From Ostreibacterium oceani (GTDB lineage: Bacteria > Pseudomonadota > Gammaproteobacteria > Cardiobacteriales > Ostreibacteriaceae): DNA of 52,882 bases. The notes beneath the pieces were generated by a model. The model saw only the letters and a program-made list of their open reading frames with translations. It was not told where the DNA came from and did not search any database. The stretch is from the NCBI RefSeq assembly GCF_009362845.1, contig NZ_WHNW01000014.1:1-52882 (forward strand), read 5' to 3'. The translations under genes and the position numbers were made by a program. Position 1 is the first letter of the stretch; each line of letters starts with the position of its first letter. Below are positions 9,637 to 20,300 of this stretch, piece by piece.

Positions 9637-10320
9637 ATGTACCAAGCTAAATCTAAACCGCAACTGGTTCCGCAATCACAGCTCCCCATTGTGTATGAAT
9701 CACCGTTACATCAACGCACGAGACATTTGATTTTAGCGCTGCAAAGTAATCTAGCACTGACTAATCATAAAATCAATGAGTTGGAGAGCCAGATTGCGGC
9801 GTTTGATGCCGCCTATCGTGCTCGGTTTTATGATTATATCGATGCCATTAGTGCCTTAAAAGCCACATTAGGATTGATCGAGTCAGACACCACGGCGCAT
9901 ACGGCAATGGTGTTGACCGCGCCAGAACAAGCACGGCTTAAAGCCATGTACCGACAAGCAGCCAAGTATTGCCATCCTGATTATTTGCCGTCACATTTAA
10001 TCCGTCGTGGTGAGGCGATTTTTCACCAGTTAACTGCGGCCTACCGTGCGCGTGATGTGCTTGCCGTTGAAACTTGGTTGTTCGAGCTAGAAAGTGGGCA
10101 AGCCTTTGCCGAGAGCTATCACTGGCAAACCAATCCGCGCCTACTGGCACAAAAAAAAGACTTGCTGCAACAGCGTTTGACACAGCAATGTGAGGTGCTC
10201 GATCATTTACAAAAAAATACGTCGCCACAGATTTTCGACACAAGCCAGTGGAATGCATTGTTGTATGATTATCAAGTGATGCTAGAGGAAGAACTGGCGA
10301 ATTTGAAGTCTGGATATTAA
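9637..10320 (+). CDS. J-domain-like protein of unknown function
   Basis: 227 residues, no signal or membrane segment. Residues ~35-75 look helical and coiled-coil-like. A C-terminal half-J-domain follows: MYRQAAKYCHPDYLP contains the HPD tripeptide after a basic helix II, and HQLTAAYRARD mimics helix III. J domains stimulate the ATPase of DnaK-type chaperones, so a co-chaperone or specialised recruitment role is possible, but I cannot assign a client. The tail (about 160-227) is again helical and Gln/Leu-rich. It lies ~100 bp after lipA and may be co-transcribed with it. A plain structural J-like fold without DnaK binding is the main alternative. Confidence 0.6.
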   Translation: MYQAKSKPQLVPQSQLPIVYESPLHQRTRHLILALQSNLALTNHKINELESQIAAFDAAYRARFYDYIDAISALKATLGLIESDTTAHTAMVLTAPEQARLKAMYRQAAKYCHPDYLPSHLIRRGEAIFHQLTAAYRARDVLAVETWLFELESGQAFAESYHWQTNPRLLAQKKDLLQQRLTQQCEVLDHLQKNTSPQIFDTSQWNALLYDYQVMLEEELANLKSGY

Positions 10321-10496
10321 AAGTGCCCATTAAAAGCTGCCCATTAAAGGGTCTATTGGTTGTGCAGTAATACACACTTTGCCGCCACAATAAAAACTTA
10401 GCACAGGCCTCAACAAGCCTCAACAAGCCATCAGTATCCTTTTTATCACTAATTCCAGCAGCCAGCAGCCAATCCCACTCCATTCCCACTCCATTT
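10320..10496. repeat. Cluster of short tandem duplications after the J-domain-like gene
   Basis: Three back-to-back echoes are visible: a 14-bp GTGCCCATTAAAAG unit twice near 10323-10348, CAACAAGCCT twice at about 10410-10430, and CCCACTCCATT twice near 10474-10495. They carry no ORF or hairpin that I can support. Confidence 0.6.
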
Positions 10497-10516
10497 CATC
10501 TCATCATTCAACACTA

Positions 10517-10553
10517 ATAGATTTTAACTATCGAATTGATAAGATTAATTTAC
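10517..10553 (+). promoter_or_regulatory. OxyR-like operator upstream of katG
   Basis: The sequence reads ATAG-N7-CTAT-N7-ATAA-N7-TTAC with ATAG at 10517 and CTAT at 10528. The first half matches the OxyR half-site consensus ATAGntnnnanCTAT at every defined base; the second half is degenerate but has the right 7-bp phasing. OxyR activates katG under peroxide in many gammaproteobacteria. No oxyR gene is in the window. Confidence 0.6.
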
Positions 10554-10581
10554 TTTGTTGATTAATATTTCATGGTATATT
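10554..10581 (+). promoter_or_regulatory. Candidate katG promoter
   Basis: TTTGTT at 10554-10559 and TATATT at 10576-10581 are 16 bp apart, and the -35 abuts the OxyR-like site as expected for an activated promoter. The leader to the katG start would be close to 200 nt. The 10640-10695 part of that leader has four or five spaced copies of ATTGGCAA or a near variant, function unknown. Confidence 0.45.
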
Positions 10582-10768
10582 AATTAGGTATTTTACCTAT
10601 CAACGAAATGGGCTGTATGCGTTTAATCTAACCGATTTGGCTATTGGCAAAACATTATTGGCAAAGCGCTATTGGCAATGCATTATTGACAATATACTAG
10701 TCGATAATACCAATCGCCCGCGCATTGAATTAGGACTAGGTTGATGGGTAGGCTTTATTTATGACTAG

Positions 10769-12990
<2,222 letters not shown>

Positions 12991-13068
12991 ATTTATTGAG
13001 GGTTTTAGTCAACGCAAACGATAGAAAGATAGTTCAACTAGCATTTCATGAATCGATAATATAACGCT

Positions 13069-13117
13069 AAATGCAATAGCTGATTGGCATAAAAAGCCAT
13101 CGGCTATTGCATTTTTG
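13069..13117 (+). terminator. Rho-independent terminator after katG
   Basis: AAATGCAATAGC...GGC pairs with GCCATCGGCTATTGCATTT across a short A-rich loop, giving a stem of nearly 19 bp, followed by TTTTT. It lies ~110 bp after the katG stop. Confidence 0.85.
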
Positions 13118-13227
13118 TGTCAGTTGCCTATTGCAGTGTTATGGTATGATTACTGTGTGATTTTGTGTGATTGGGGTATAAGCTGGTTAAGAATATCTAT
13201 CACTATGATTGCCATAGATTAACCTGT

Positions 13228-13266
13228 AATCAAAGACCGCGCTTTAATTATATGCGGTCTTTGATT
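13228..13266 (-). terminator. Hairpin downstream of the 13276 gene
   Basis: AATCAAAGACCGC and GCGGTCTTTGATT form a 13-bp perfect stem with a 13-nt loop, starting ~10 bp beyond the minus-strand stop. The U-run is short, so termination is likely but not certain. Confidence 0.6.
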
Positions 13267-13275
13267 GATATTCAG

Positions 13276-14043
13276 CTAGTATCCTTGTAAACAATTCACA
13301 TTAATGGGATTAGCGAGTTTTTCTAGCTGATAGGTTTGCGTGCCATCGGCACCCGTTAAGGTTGCCGATCCGGTGGTACAGGTATCAAATTGTAGCTGTA
13401 AACTCCCCCATTCGGCAATACCTGGGGCGTTTGCTGGCGGGGTGGTGAAGTTTGTCGTTGCATCCGGCGCGCCCTCGTACATAACAAATGTCTTAGGTTC
13501 ATCCGTTACCCACGTTTCGTTAATCACACTAGACGATAACCACAAAGGTTGTCCTTCAGCATCATAACCGTTATACCAAATCTGGGTCCCGTTACCGTAT
13601 TGCATAATAAAGAAACCCGTGCCACTGAGCGATGGTTCGTACCATGTGCCACTGGGGTCTGTGATGCTTTGTGCATTTTGCACCGTTCTTGTAATATGCA
13701 AAGTTTCTGAGCCAAGAACAATAGGGCTGCCATTTGGAAAAGATGTTTCTTCGGAAAAATTATTATAGGCTCGAACAACTAACGTAGGCTCATCTGAAAA
13801 CGATATCCCATATTCATCAGGAAGTAACTGAGTTGATAATTCAAATCCGGGAGGAACTCCGAAATCAACCTCTGGGTCTTGTAGAATAAAATCAAAGAAT
13901 AGTTTTCCTGAATCATAGGTGATAACTTTTCCCAAATAGTGGATACTGCCGTAGGACGAAAGAGTTATATTCGCAACCTCTGCTTTATCGGAATCTAATT
14001 GTGTTTTATCAATGGTAAAAGTAGAATTCGCGACATATGCCAT
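13276..14043 (-). CDS. Secreted beta-rich protein; signal peptide is one base out of frame
   Basis: As it stands, the open frame starts at the ATG at 14043, but this ATG has no ribosome site and the protein begins MAYVANSTF, the normal residues around a signal-peptidase cut. The missing signal peptide is present upstream in another frame (see 14044-14087). The N-terminal half is unrecognised. The C-terminal ~125 residues carry a repeat-type domain found in secreted gammaproteobacterial proteins: SGTWYEPSLSGTGFFIMQY, then IWYNGYDAEGQPLWL, and a closing segment with two cysteines. Surface or periplasmic location is likely if the frame is restored. It is probably inactive, phase-off, or affected by a sequencing error. 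Confidence 0.6.
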   Translation of the reverse strand: MAYVANSTFTIDKTQLDSDKAEVANITLSSYGSIHYLGKVITYDSGKLFFDFILQDPEVDFGVPPGFELSTQLLPDEYGISFSDEPTLVVRAYNNFSEETSFPNGSPIVLGSETLHITRTVQNAQSITDPSGTWYEPSLSGTGFFIMQYGNGTQIWYNGYDAEGQPLWLSSSVINETWVTDEPKTFVMYEGAPDATTNFTTPPANAPGIAEWGSLQLQFDTCTTGSATLTGADGTQTYQLEKLANPINVNCLQGY

Positions 14044-14087
14044 TGCGTTACCTGCAAATAGCAGAGAAAATAGTAATATTTTTTCAT
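14044..14087 (-). other. Out-of-frame signal peptide with an A6 tract
   Basis: A start at 14087 has a strong AGGAG 7 bp upstream, then ATG followed by six A residues (14079-14084). In the present frame it quickly runs into another frame. Adding one A (A7) gives MKKILLFSLLFAGNAMAYVA, a textbook signal peptide that runs directly into the ORF. The mismatch is therefore exactly one base in a homopolymer. Confidence 0.8.
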
Positions 14088-14240
14088 GTTATTGCTCCTA
14101 TTTCTTCATTATATGGGATAGACATAGCCCAACCAATCACTACCGCTGTTTTGGCGATAACCTTGGTGATACATGATTATAGAGTTCATGGTAGCATAGG
14201 TTAACTTTACTTAATGTTTCGGGCGGGTGAAGAATTATCG

Positions 14241-15164
14241 CTAAATAATCATCGCCAACCAAAATGTCAGTGTGGCGATGGCAGTGATGGTTTGCAGGCT
14301 AATAATGACGACCATCATATCGGCATCGCCTTTGAGTTGTTTGGCGAGAATATAGGCCGCCGTTGCCGTGGGGATTGCTGTCAATAAAATAAGTAACTGC
14401 CCAGTAAATGGATCTATACCGAGTGCCCAAACGAGAAGATAGGCGACGCTAGGGGCAATGACGAGTTTGCCTAACGTAGTTAGCCAAATGCTGGTTAAAC
14501 TAAAGCCCTCGAAGGGTTGCCATAGGCGTTTGATTTTCAGCGCCGCGCCGACAGACAATAGTGCCAGCGGAAGTGCAGCGTTACCTAAAATCTCCAAAGA
14601 TTGCATACCAATTCGCGGCATGAGTATGGGGTACTGGTTGATGATAAATCCTAAAATCACACCGATAATGAGCGGATTAATCGCCAGCGATTGAAGGAGT
14701 AGCCGCCATGAAAACGCCCCCTTGCCGACAAAAAATGACGACACGCAACAGACGTTGACAATCGGGATAACTAATCCAGCCAATATGGCAGCATAGCCTA
14801 GACTGTCTGTTCCCCATAGGGCTTCAACTAGGGCGAAATAAATATAGCTATTGAATCGAATGATGCCTTGATACACTGAGCTGAGCTGAGCTGGTCGGCA
14901 GCGGCAAAAGCGATAAATGCCATAAGCCATTAAACTCATGATAATAAAATAACCCGATAAAAAACCAAAAACTGGGGTGAAAGGAGTTCGAGCAATGTCA
15001 ATATCGGCCATTTTACTAATCAGCAGGCCAGGAAATAATACGTAATAAGTCAGTTTGTCGCTAGCGCGCCAAAATTCTGCGGTGACAAAATTTAGGCGGC
15101 GTAAGATATTGCCTAGCCCAAGGAGTAGAATAATCGGAAAAATGGCGTGCAGAATAATTGACAT
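14241..15164 (-). CDS. AEC-family (auxin efflux carrier-type) permease
   Basis: 307 residues with about ten membrane helices in two five-helix halves. Opening residues IILHAIFPIILLLGLGNILR and the internal ALPLALLSVGAALK are typical of the AEC/bile-acid-sodium-symporter-like fold. Bacterial members export or import small carboxylates such as malate or malonate; the substrate cannot be read from sequence. It stands alone between the frameshifted secreted gene and icd, with its own upstream region and no clear partner. Confidence 0.88.
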   Translation of the reverse strand: MSIILHAIFPIILLLGLGNILRRLNFVTAEFWRASDKLTYYVLFPGLLISKMADIDIARTPFTPVFGFLSGYFIIMSLMAYGIYRFCRCRPAQLSSVYQGIIRFNSYIYFALVEALWGTDSLGYAAILAGLVIPIVNVCCVSSFFVGKGAFSWRLLLQSLAINPLIIGVILGFIINQYPILMPRIGMQSLEILGNAALPLALLSVGAALKIKRLWQPFEGFSLTSIWLTTLGKLVIAPSVAYLLVWALGIDPFTGQLLILLTAIPTATAAYILAKQLKGDADMMVVIISLQTITAIATLTFWLAMII

Positions 15165-15396
15165 AATGCAGGTGTCTGGTTAGTAATTAGGGGCAAATCG
15201 GTTATTTGCGTGACGTATAAAGTATCTCACAAAGGCGACATAATCATAGTCATTTTTTATTACCCTCCAATATAGCGACGGTTAAAGCCGTTGTATCATG
15301 TGGTTATGACGAACTGGCGACTGCGGCGACTGTGGCGTTTGAGGCGATGCCGACGCGACGATTGATGCTAGATTGATGCCAGATTGACACCCATTG

Positions 15397-15432
15397 AATC
15401 AACCGCCGATAGCGAACTGTCGGCGGTTGATT
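15397..15432 (-). terminator. Very stable hairpin downstream of icd
   Basis: AATCAACCGCCGATAG pairs with CTGTCGGCGGTTGATT around a four-base loop (CGAA on +, TTCG on -), a 16-bp stem with one wobble. It lies ~105 bp after the icd stop on the minus strand. The U-run is missing, so it may protect the 3' end rather than terminate. Confidence 0.5.
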
Positions 15433-15504
15433 GGGTTTAGTCGGGGTTTAGTCGGGGTTTAGTCGGCTATCCCTCGATTATGGGCAGGCTCGATTATGGG
15501 CAGG
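15433..15504. repeat. Two adjacent tandem repeats downstream of icd
   Basis: An 11-bp unit GGGTTTAGTCG is repeated three times (about 15433-15466), followed by CTCGATTATGGGCAGG twice without mismatch (15473-15488, 15489-15504). Confidence 0.85.
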
Positions 15505-15536
15505 TGCCGACAGTCCAGTTGTTGTATCAAATTGAT

Positions 15537-16757
15537 TTAGTTTGTCTGGTATTTTTTCTGCAGATTCTCGTCTAAGGCGGCAAGGAATTCCTCGGTGCTT
15601 AAATAAGCTTGGTCTTTACCAATGAGCAATGCTAAATCTTTGGTCATTTTGCCTGACTCTACTGTCTCAATGCAGACATTCTCTAACGTCTCTGCAAAAT
15701 GAACCACTTCAGGCGTGTCATCGAATTTACCACGGTATTTTAGCCCCTGAGTCCATGCAAAAATTGACGCAATGGGATTGGTTGAGGTTTTTTCGCCACG
15801 CTGGTGTGCGCGGAAATGGCGTGTCACTGTACCGTGGGCGGCTTCTGCTTCGATGGTATTGCCATCAGGTGTCATTAGCACAGATGTCATGAGTCCCAGC
15901 GAACCAAATCCTTGTGCAACGGTGTCTGATTGGACATCGCCGTCGTAGTTTTTGCATGCCCAGACAAATCCCCCGTTCCATTTCATGGCACTTGCAACCA
16001 TGTCATCGATTAAGCGATGCTCATAGGTAATGCCTGCTTGCTCGAACGCTGTTTTAAATTCTTGGTCGAAAATTTCTTGGAATAAGTCTTTGAAACGGCC
16101 ATCGTATTTTTTCAAGATGGTGTTTTTGGTTGATAGGTAAACAGGCCAGCCGAGGTTGAGTCCATAGTTAAAGCACGAGCGTGCAAAGCCACGAATAGAC
16201 TCATCAACGTTATACATACCCATGGCAACACCTGGTTGATCGAATGCGAAAATTTCATGCTCAATCGGCGCGCCGCCATCGGTGGGTGTAAAGGTCATGG
16301 TGAGTTTACCAGCACTTGGGATTAAAAAGTCGGTCGCACGATATTGGTCACCAAAAGCGTGACGGCCAATGACGATTGGTTTTGTCCAGCCGGGGACGTA
16401 GCGTGGAATGTTCTGACAGATAATAGGCTGACGAAAGACGGTGCCGCCAATGATGTTACGAATGGTGCCATTGGGTGAGCGCCACATTTGCTTTAGGTTA
16501 AATTCTTCGACGCGTGCTTCGTCGGGGGTAATCGTTGCGCACTTGACCCCGACGCGATATTGTTTGATGGCTTCGGCGGCATCAACGGTAATTTGATCAT
16601 TGGTCGCGTCACGGCTCTCAACACCTAAGTCATAATATTTTAAATCGACATCTAAATAAGGGAGAATCAGTTTTTCTTTGATAAATGACCAAATAATGCG
16701 TGTCATTTCATCGCCATCAAGTTCAACAATTGGGTTTTTCACTTTAATTTTTTCCAT
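15537..16757 (-). CDS. icd: NADP-dependent isocitrate dehydrogenase, eukaryote-like type
   Basis: Converts isocitrate to 2-oxoglutarate and makes NADPH. The 406-residue chain is the homodimeric type seen in eukaryotic cytosolic and mitochondrial IDH and some bacteria, not the E. coli type. Diagnostic segments are [40 protein letters not shown] and [11 protein letters not shown]. The start has a GGACCTCTTG-like context on the plus strand, meaning AGGTCC upstream of ATG. Cytosolic, single gene, with its own promoter region shared divergently with rne. Confidence 0.96.
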   Translation of the reverse strand: MEKIKVKNPIVELDGDEMTRIIWSFIKEKLILPYLDVDLKYYDLGVESRDATNDQITVDAAEAIKQYRVGVKCATITPDEARVEEFNLKQMWRSPNGTIRNIIGGTVFRQPIICQNIPRYVPGWTKPIVIGRHAFGDQYRATDFLIPSAGKLTMTFTPTDGGAPIEHEIFAFDQPGVAMGMYNVDESIRGFARSCFNYGLNLGWPVYLSTKNTILKKYDGRFKDLFQEIFDQEFKTAFEQAGITYEHRLIDDMVASAMKWNGGFVWACKNYDGDVQSDTVAQGFGSLGLMTSVLMTPDGNTIEAEAAHGTVTRHFRAHQRGEKTSTNPIASIFAWTQGLKYRGKFDDTPEVVHFAETLENVCIETVESGKMTKDLALLIGKDQAYLSTEEFLAALDENLQKKYQTN

Positions 16758-16883
16758 GACGGACCTCTTGTAAGATTAATGAATAGAGAGTGCAGAGAGA
16801 TAGTGTACTGCTTTTTGCGCAAATACCCAAAAATCTCGTTAGGTTAATTTGCGTTGCTGAGCGTAATTGCTGGTGGTAATTGC

Positions 16884-16912
16884 TTGTCAAGTCGTGCAAT
16901 CACTGGTATAGT
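16884..16912 (+). promoter_or_regulatory. Strong sigma-70 promoter for rne-tal
   Basis: TTGTCA (16884-16889) and TATAGT (16907-16912) are exactly 17 bp apart. Transcription would begin near 16919, giving a leader of about 308 nt before the rne start. Long leaders are how RNase E autoregulates its own message in E. coli. Confidence 0.7.
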
Positions 16913-17150
16913 TTGCGTACGACAAAAGTCGTGTAAAAAACCAAATTATTTTAATAGGTTATTGATTGTTAATAGATTAGTAGCCTTGCTAAAAGCAGAT
17001 TCTGTGTGATTGTCAAGTCGCGCAGGGGCTGTTATTTGTCTAGCGAAGATTTGTGCAAGGCGTTCGGATTTTGCCTAGTACCTTGAAACGTTGTTTAAAT
17101 TGTGCACAAAGCACCATTTCTAAATATCACACACACCCGAGGAAGATATA

Positions 17151-17303
17151 ATGCTTAGTATCGAGGACAAACGAACAGGGACGATTTTAGTTCACTTCGG
17201 GCGGTGCAGCTTGGAGAATAAAACAAATGAAACGTATGTTAATCAATGCCACACAAAAAGAAGAATTACGTGTGGCACTTGTCGATGGGCAGAGGCTTTA
17301 TGA
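17151..17303 (+). CDS. Upstream ORF overlapping the rne start (50 codons)
   Basis: ATG at 17151 is preceded by GAGGAAGATATA, a better ribosome site than that of rne itself (GGAG, 10 nt spacing). The frame runs 50 codons to TGA at 17301, so it overlaps rne by 77 nt in the +1 frame relative to rne. The product begins MLSIEDKRTGTILVHF and resembles nothing I know. It may be a leader peptide that competes with or couples to rne translation. It could equally be chance, because the reading frame is short. Confidence 0.35.
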   Translation: MLSIEDKRTGTILVHFGRCSLENKTNETYVNQCHTKRRITCGTCRWAEAL

Positions 17304-20300
17304 TCTAGATATCGAAACCATCAGTAATAAGCAAAAAAAAGCCAATATTTACAAAGGGCGAATCACCCGAATAGAGCCCAGTTTAGAAGCGGCATTTGTG
17401 GATTACGGCGCAGAGCGACACGGGTTTTTGCCACTAAAAGAAATTGCGAAGACGTATTTTTCTGGTGCGACCAATGTGGGCAATAATGGTAAACCAGACT
17501 ATAAAAAATTAATCAAAGAAGGTCAGCCTGTTATGGTGCAGGTTGATAAAGAAGAGCGTGGAAACAAAGGCGCAGCACTGACCACTTATATCAGTTTGGC
17601 AGGGCGTTATTTAGTGGTGATGCCTAATAATCCACGTGGCGGTGGTGTCTCGCGGCGCATACAAGGCGACGAACGCAAAGAGCTACGCCAAACCATGGAC
17701 AAAGTCAATATTCCAGAGGGCGTTGGTGTGATTATTCGTACCGCTGGCGTTGATCGCAGCGAAGACGAACTAAACTGGGATCTAAACTACCAGATGCAAG
17801 TCTGGAACGCCATTTCTAACGAATATGAAAATGCCGCGGTTGGAACACTGCTTTATAAAGAAAGCAACATTATTGTCCGTGCATTGCGAGACTATTTTCG
17901 TGATGATATCGTGCAAATCATTATCGATAACGAAAATGTGTACCAGCAGGCCAAAGGCTTTATGTCTTTGGTTATGCCAGATAAACTCAAGCGGTTGAGT
18001 TTTTATCAAGATGAATTGCCGCTATTTACCCGTTATCAAATCGAGGCGCAGATTGATTCGGCTTATGGTCGTAATGTCAGGCTACCCTCTGGCGGTGAAC
18101 TCGTTATCGATTATACCGAAGCGATGGTATCCATTGATATTAACTCAGCGCGTGCAACTAAAGGGACTGATGTCGAAGAGACTGCATTCAATACCAACCT
18201 AGAAGCCGCAGAAGAGATAGCGCGCCAACTTCGCTTGCGCGACATTGGTGGTTTGATCGTCATTGACTTTATTGATATGTACGAGGCAAGACACCGCCGC
18301 CAAGTCGAAGATAAAATCAGAGATGCCATTCACATCGACCGTGCACGCGTCCAGCTTGCGCGAATATCCAAGTTTGGTTTGTTAGAAATGTCGCGTCAGC
18401 GCTTACGCCCCTCGATTGACGAGGCGAGCCATATCGTTTGTCCGCGTTGTAAAGGGCAGGGTAGTATTCGTTCGACGCAATCCGTTGCGCTGTCGGTTTT
18501 GCGCTTGATAGAAGAAGACGCAATGAAAGAAAACACACAAAAAATCGTGGTGCAATTGCCCGTTAAAGTGGCAATTTTCTTGTCAAATGAAAAGCGTGCG
18601 GCAATTTCTGCGATAGAAAAAAGCAACAACGTCAGTATTGTGCTGATTGCTAACGAAAGTTTAGATACGCCGAATTTTGATATTCAGCGTTTGCGCCATG
18701 ATGACGAGGCCAGTATTGATGCGGTCAGCTATAAACTCAGCAAAGATTTCCGTATTGATGAAGATGCGTTAGCCCCACAGCAAACCGCACCAGCGGTTGA
18801 AGAGCCAGCCGTGAGCAATATCCAACCAGCTGACCCGCTTCCAAAATCCAAAACAGGATTCTTTAAGCTGATTAAACAAGTATTGGGTATAGGTTCTGCA
18901 ACGGCTCAAGCGACTAAGCGCGATGAACAGGGCGGGCATGGCAATTCTCGGCAAACAACGAAAAAAAACCAGCCAGCTAGCCAACAAACAAGCCAACAAA
19001 CAAGCCGAGGTAAATCGGCCAATGCAGCAACGGCCAGAAAACCAAGGCAATCACAGGATAAGCCTCAGGAAAAAACACAGGGAAACGCGCAAGATAGCGC
19101 AGCAAAAAACGATAATAATACGCGAGGACAAAATACATCGCAGCGCGCTTCGCAGTCAGGTAATTCGCAGCCAGGCAACAATGCGCGGCGCCAAAAAACG
19201 GGACAGTCATCAGATCGACAGCCGTCAGAGGCAAAATCCACAGCGTCATCTCGTCCATTAGACGAACAAACAGAAAGACAAGCGGGGAAGCAAGCCGAAA
19301 ATAAAGCCGAAAATCAAGCCCCTAAACAAAAGCAGGGGCAACCAGAAAGACAGGCAAACCGACCAAGCGCTACCGTTAATCCACATATGAAAGACAAGAG
19401 TCTATTGCATGCGGGCCGACCAGTGAGCGAGGATGCGGTACGTGGCAGCGGCAAGGCAAATTTTGCTGGCGCGACAAACCAAGCGGCAATTTCAACCACT
19501 GAAAAAGCGGCTAGTAAAGACGATGACAAAGGCGATAACAAAGGCAATGACAAAGACGCTAAAACAACAGTTGCCAGCAATACATCAGCCAATGCACCAG
19601 CCAATGCAGCAACCAATGCGGCTTTGGCCAGTGAGCGCGTCTATGTGCCGCGTGCAATTAACGATGCAGTGCCTGCTATGGCAATATCTGACGATATGCC
19701 TGAAGAAGTTGCCGAAGGGGTTGCCGAAGGGGTAACAACATCAGCCACAGCAGCACCAACTGCCGTGCCTAACACGGGCAATCGTATTGCTGATTTATCG
19801 GCGTTTGGACAAAGTATCTGGTTAGATAACATTAACCGCGATATGCTTGAGACAGGCGAATTAACCCAGCTGATTGCAGAGGACGATTTGCGGGGTATCA
19901 CGTCAAACCCAGCTATTTTTGAAAAAGCACTAGCGAGCAATCATCCAGGTTATCTTGAACAGTTAAAGTCGTTAGTTGGCAAGGTTAGCGATCCAAACGA
20001 GGCATTTTTTGCCTTGGCCGTCAAGGATATTCAAACCGCTTGCCATGCATTTAAGGCGACCTATGAGCGTACTGGGGGCAACGACGGGATGGTGAGTTTA
20101 GAAGTCTCGCCGAATTTCGCTTATGATGCAGATAAAACCATCGAGCAAGCGTTGATTTTGCAGCATCAATTAAATGCCCCTAACGCCATGATCAAAGTGC
20201 CTGGTACGCAGCCAGGGTTGGTTGCTATTGAGCAATTAACTTACTTAGGGTTAAACATTAATGTGACGCTGCTGTTTTCTGTCTCGCGTTATGTTGAGGT

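Larger units (their letters stand above)
15165..15536. other. Gene-free stretch between the AEC permease and icd
   Basis: Contains GC-rich imperfect repeats of a GGCGACTG type (about 15313-15350), a GATTGATGC doublet (15361-15380), a large hairpin at 15397-15432, and two tandem repeats (15433-15504). No ORF or RNA gene is supported. Confidence 0.6.

Noticed and set aside
9938-10489. 183-codon minus-strand ORF over the J-like gene
   Set aside because: Antisense shadow of a gene with better coding features; no family resemblance and no ribosome site.
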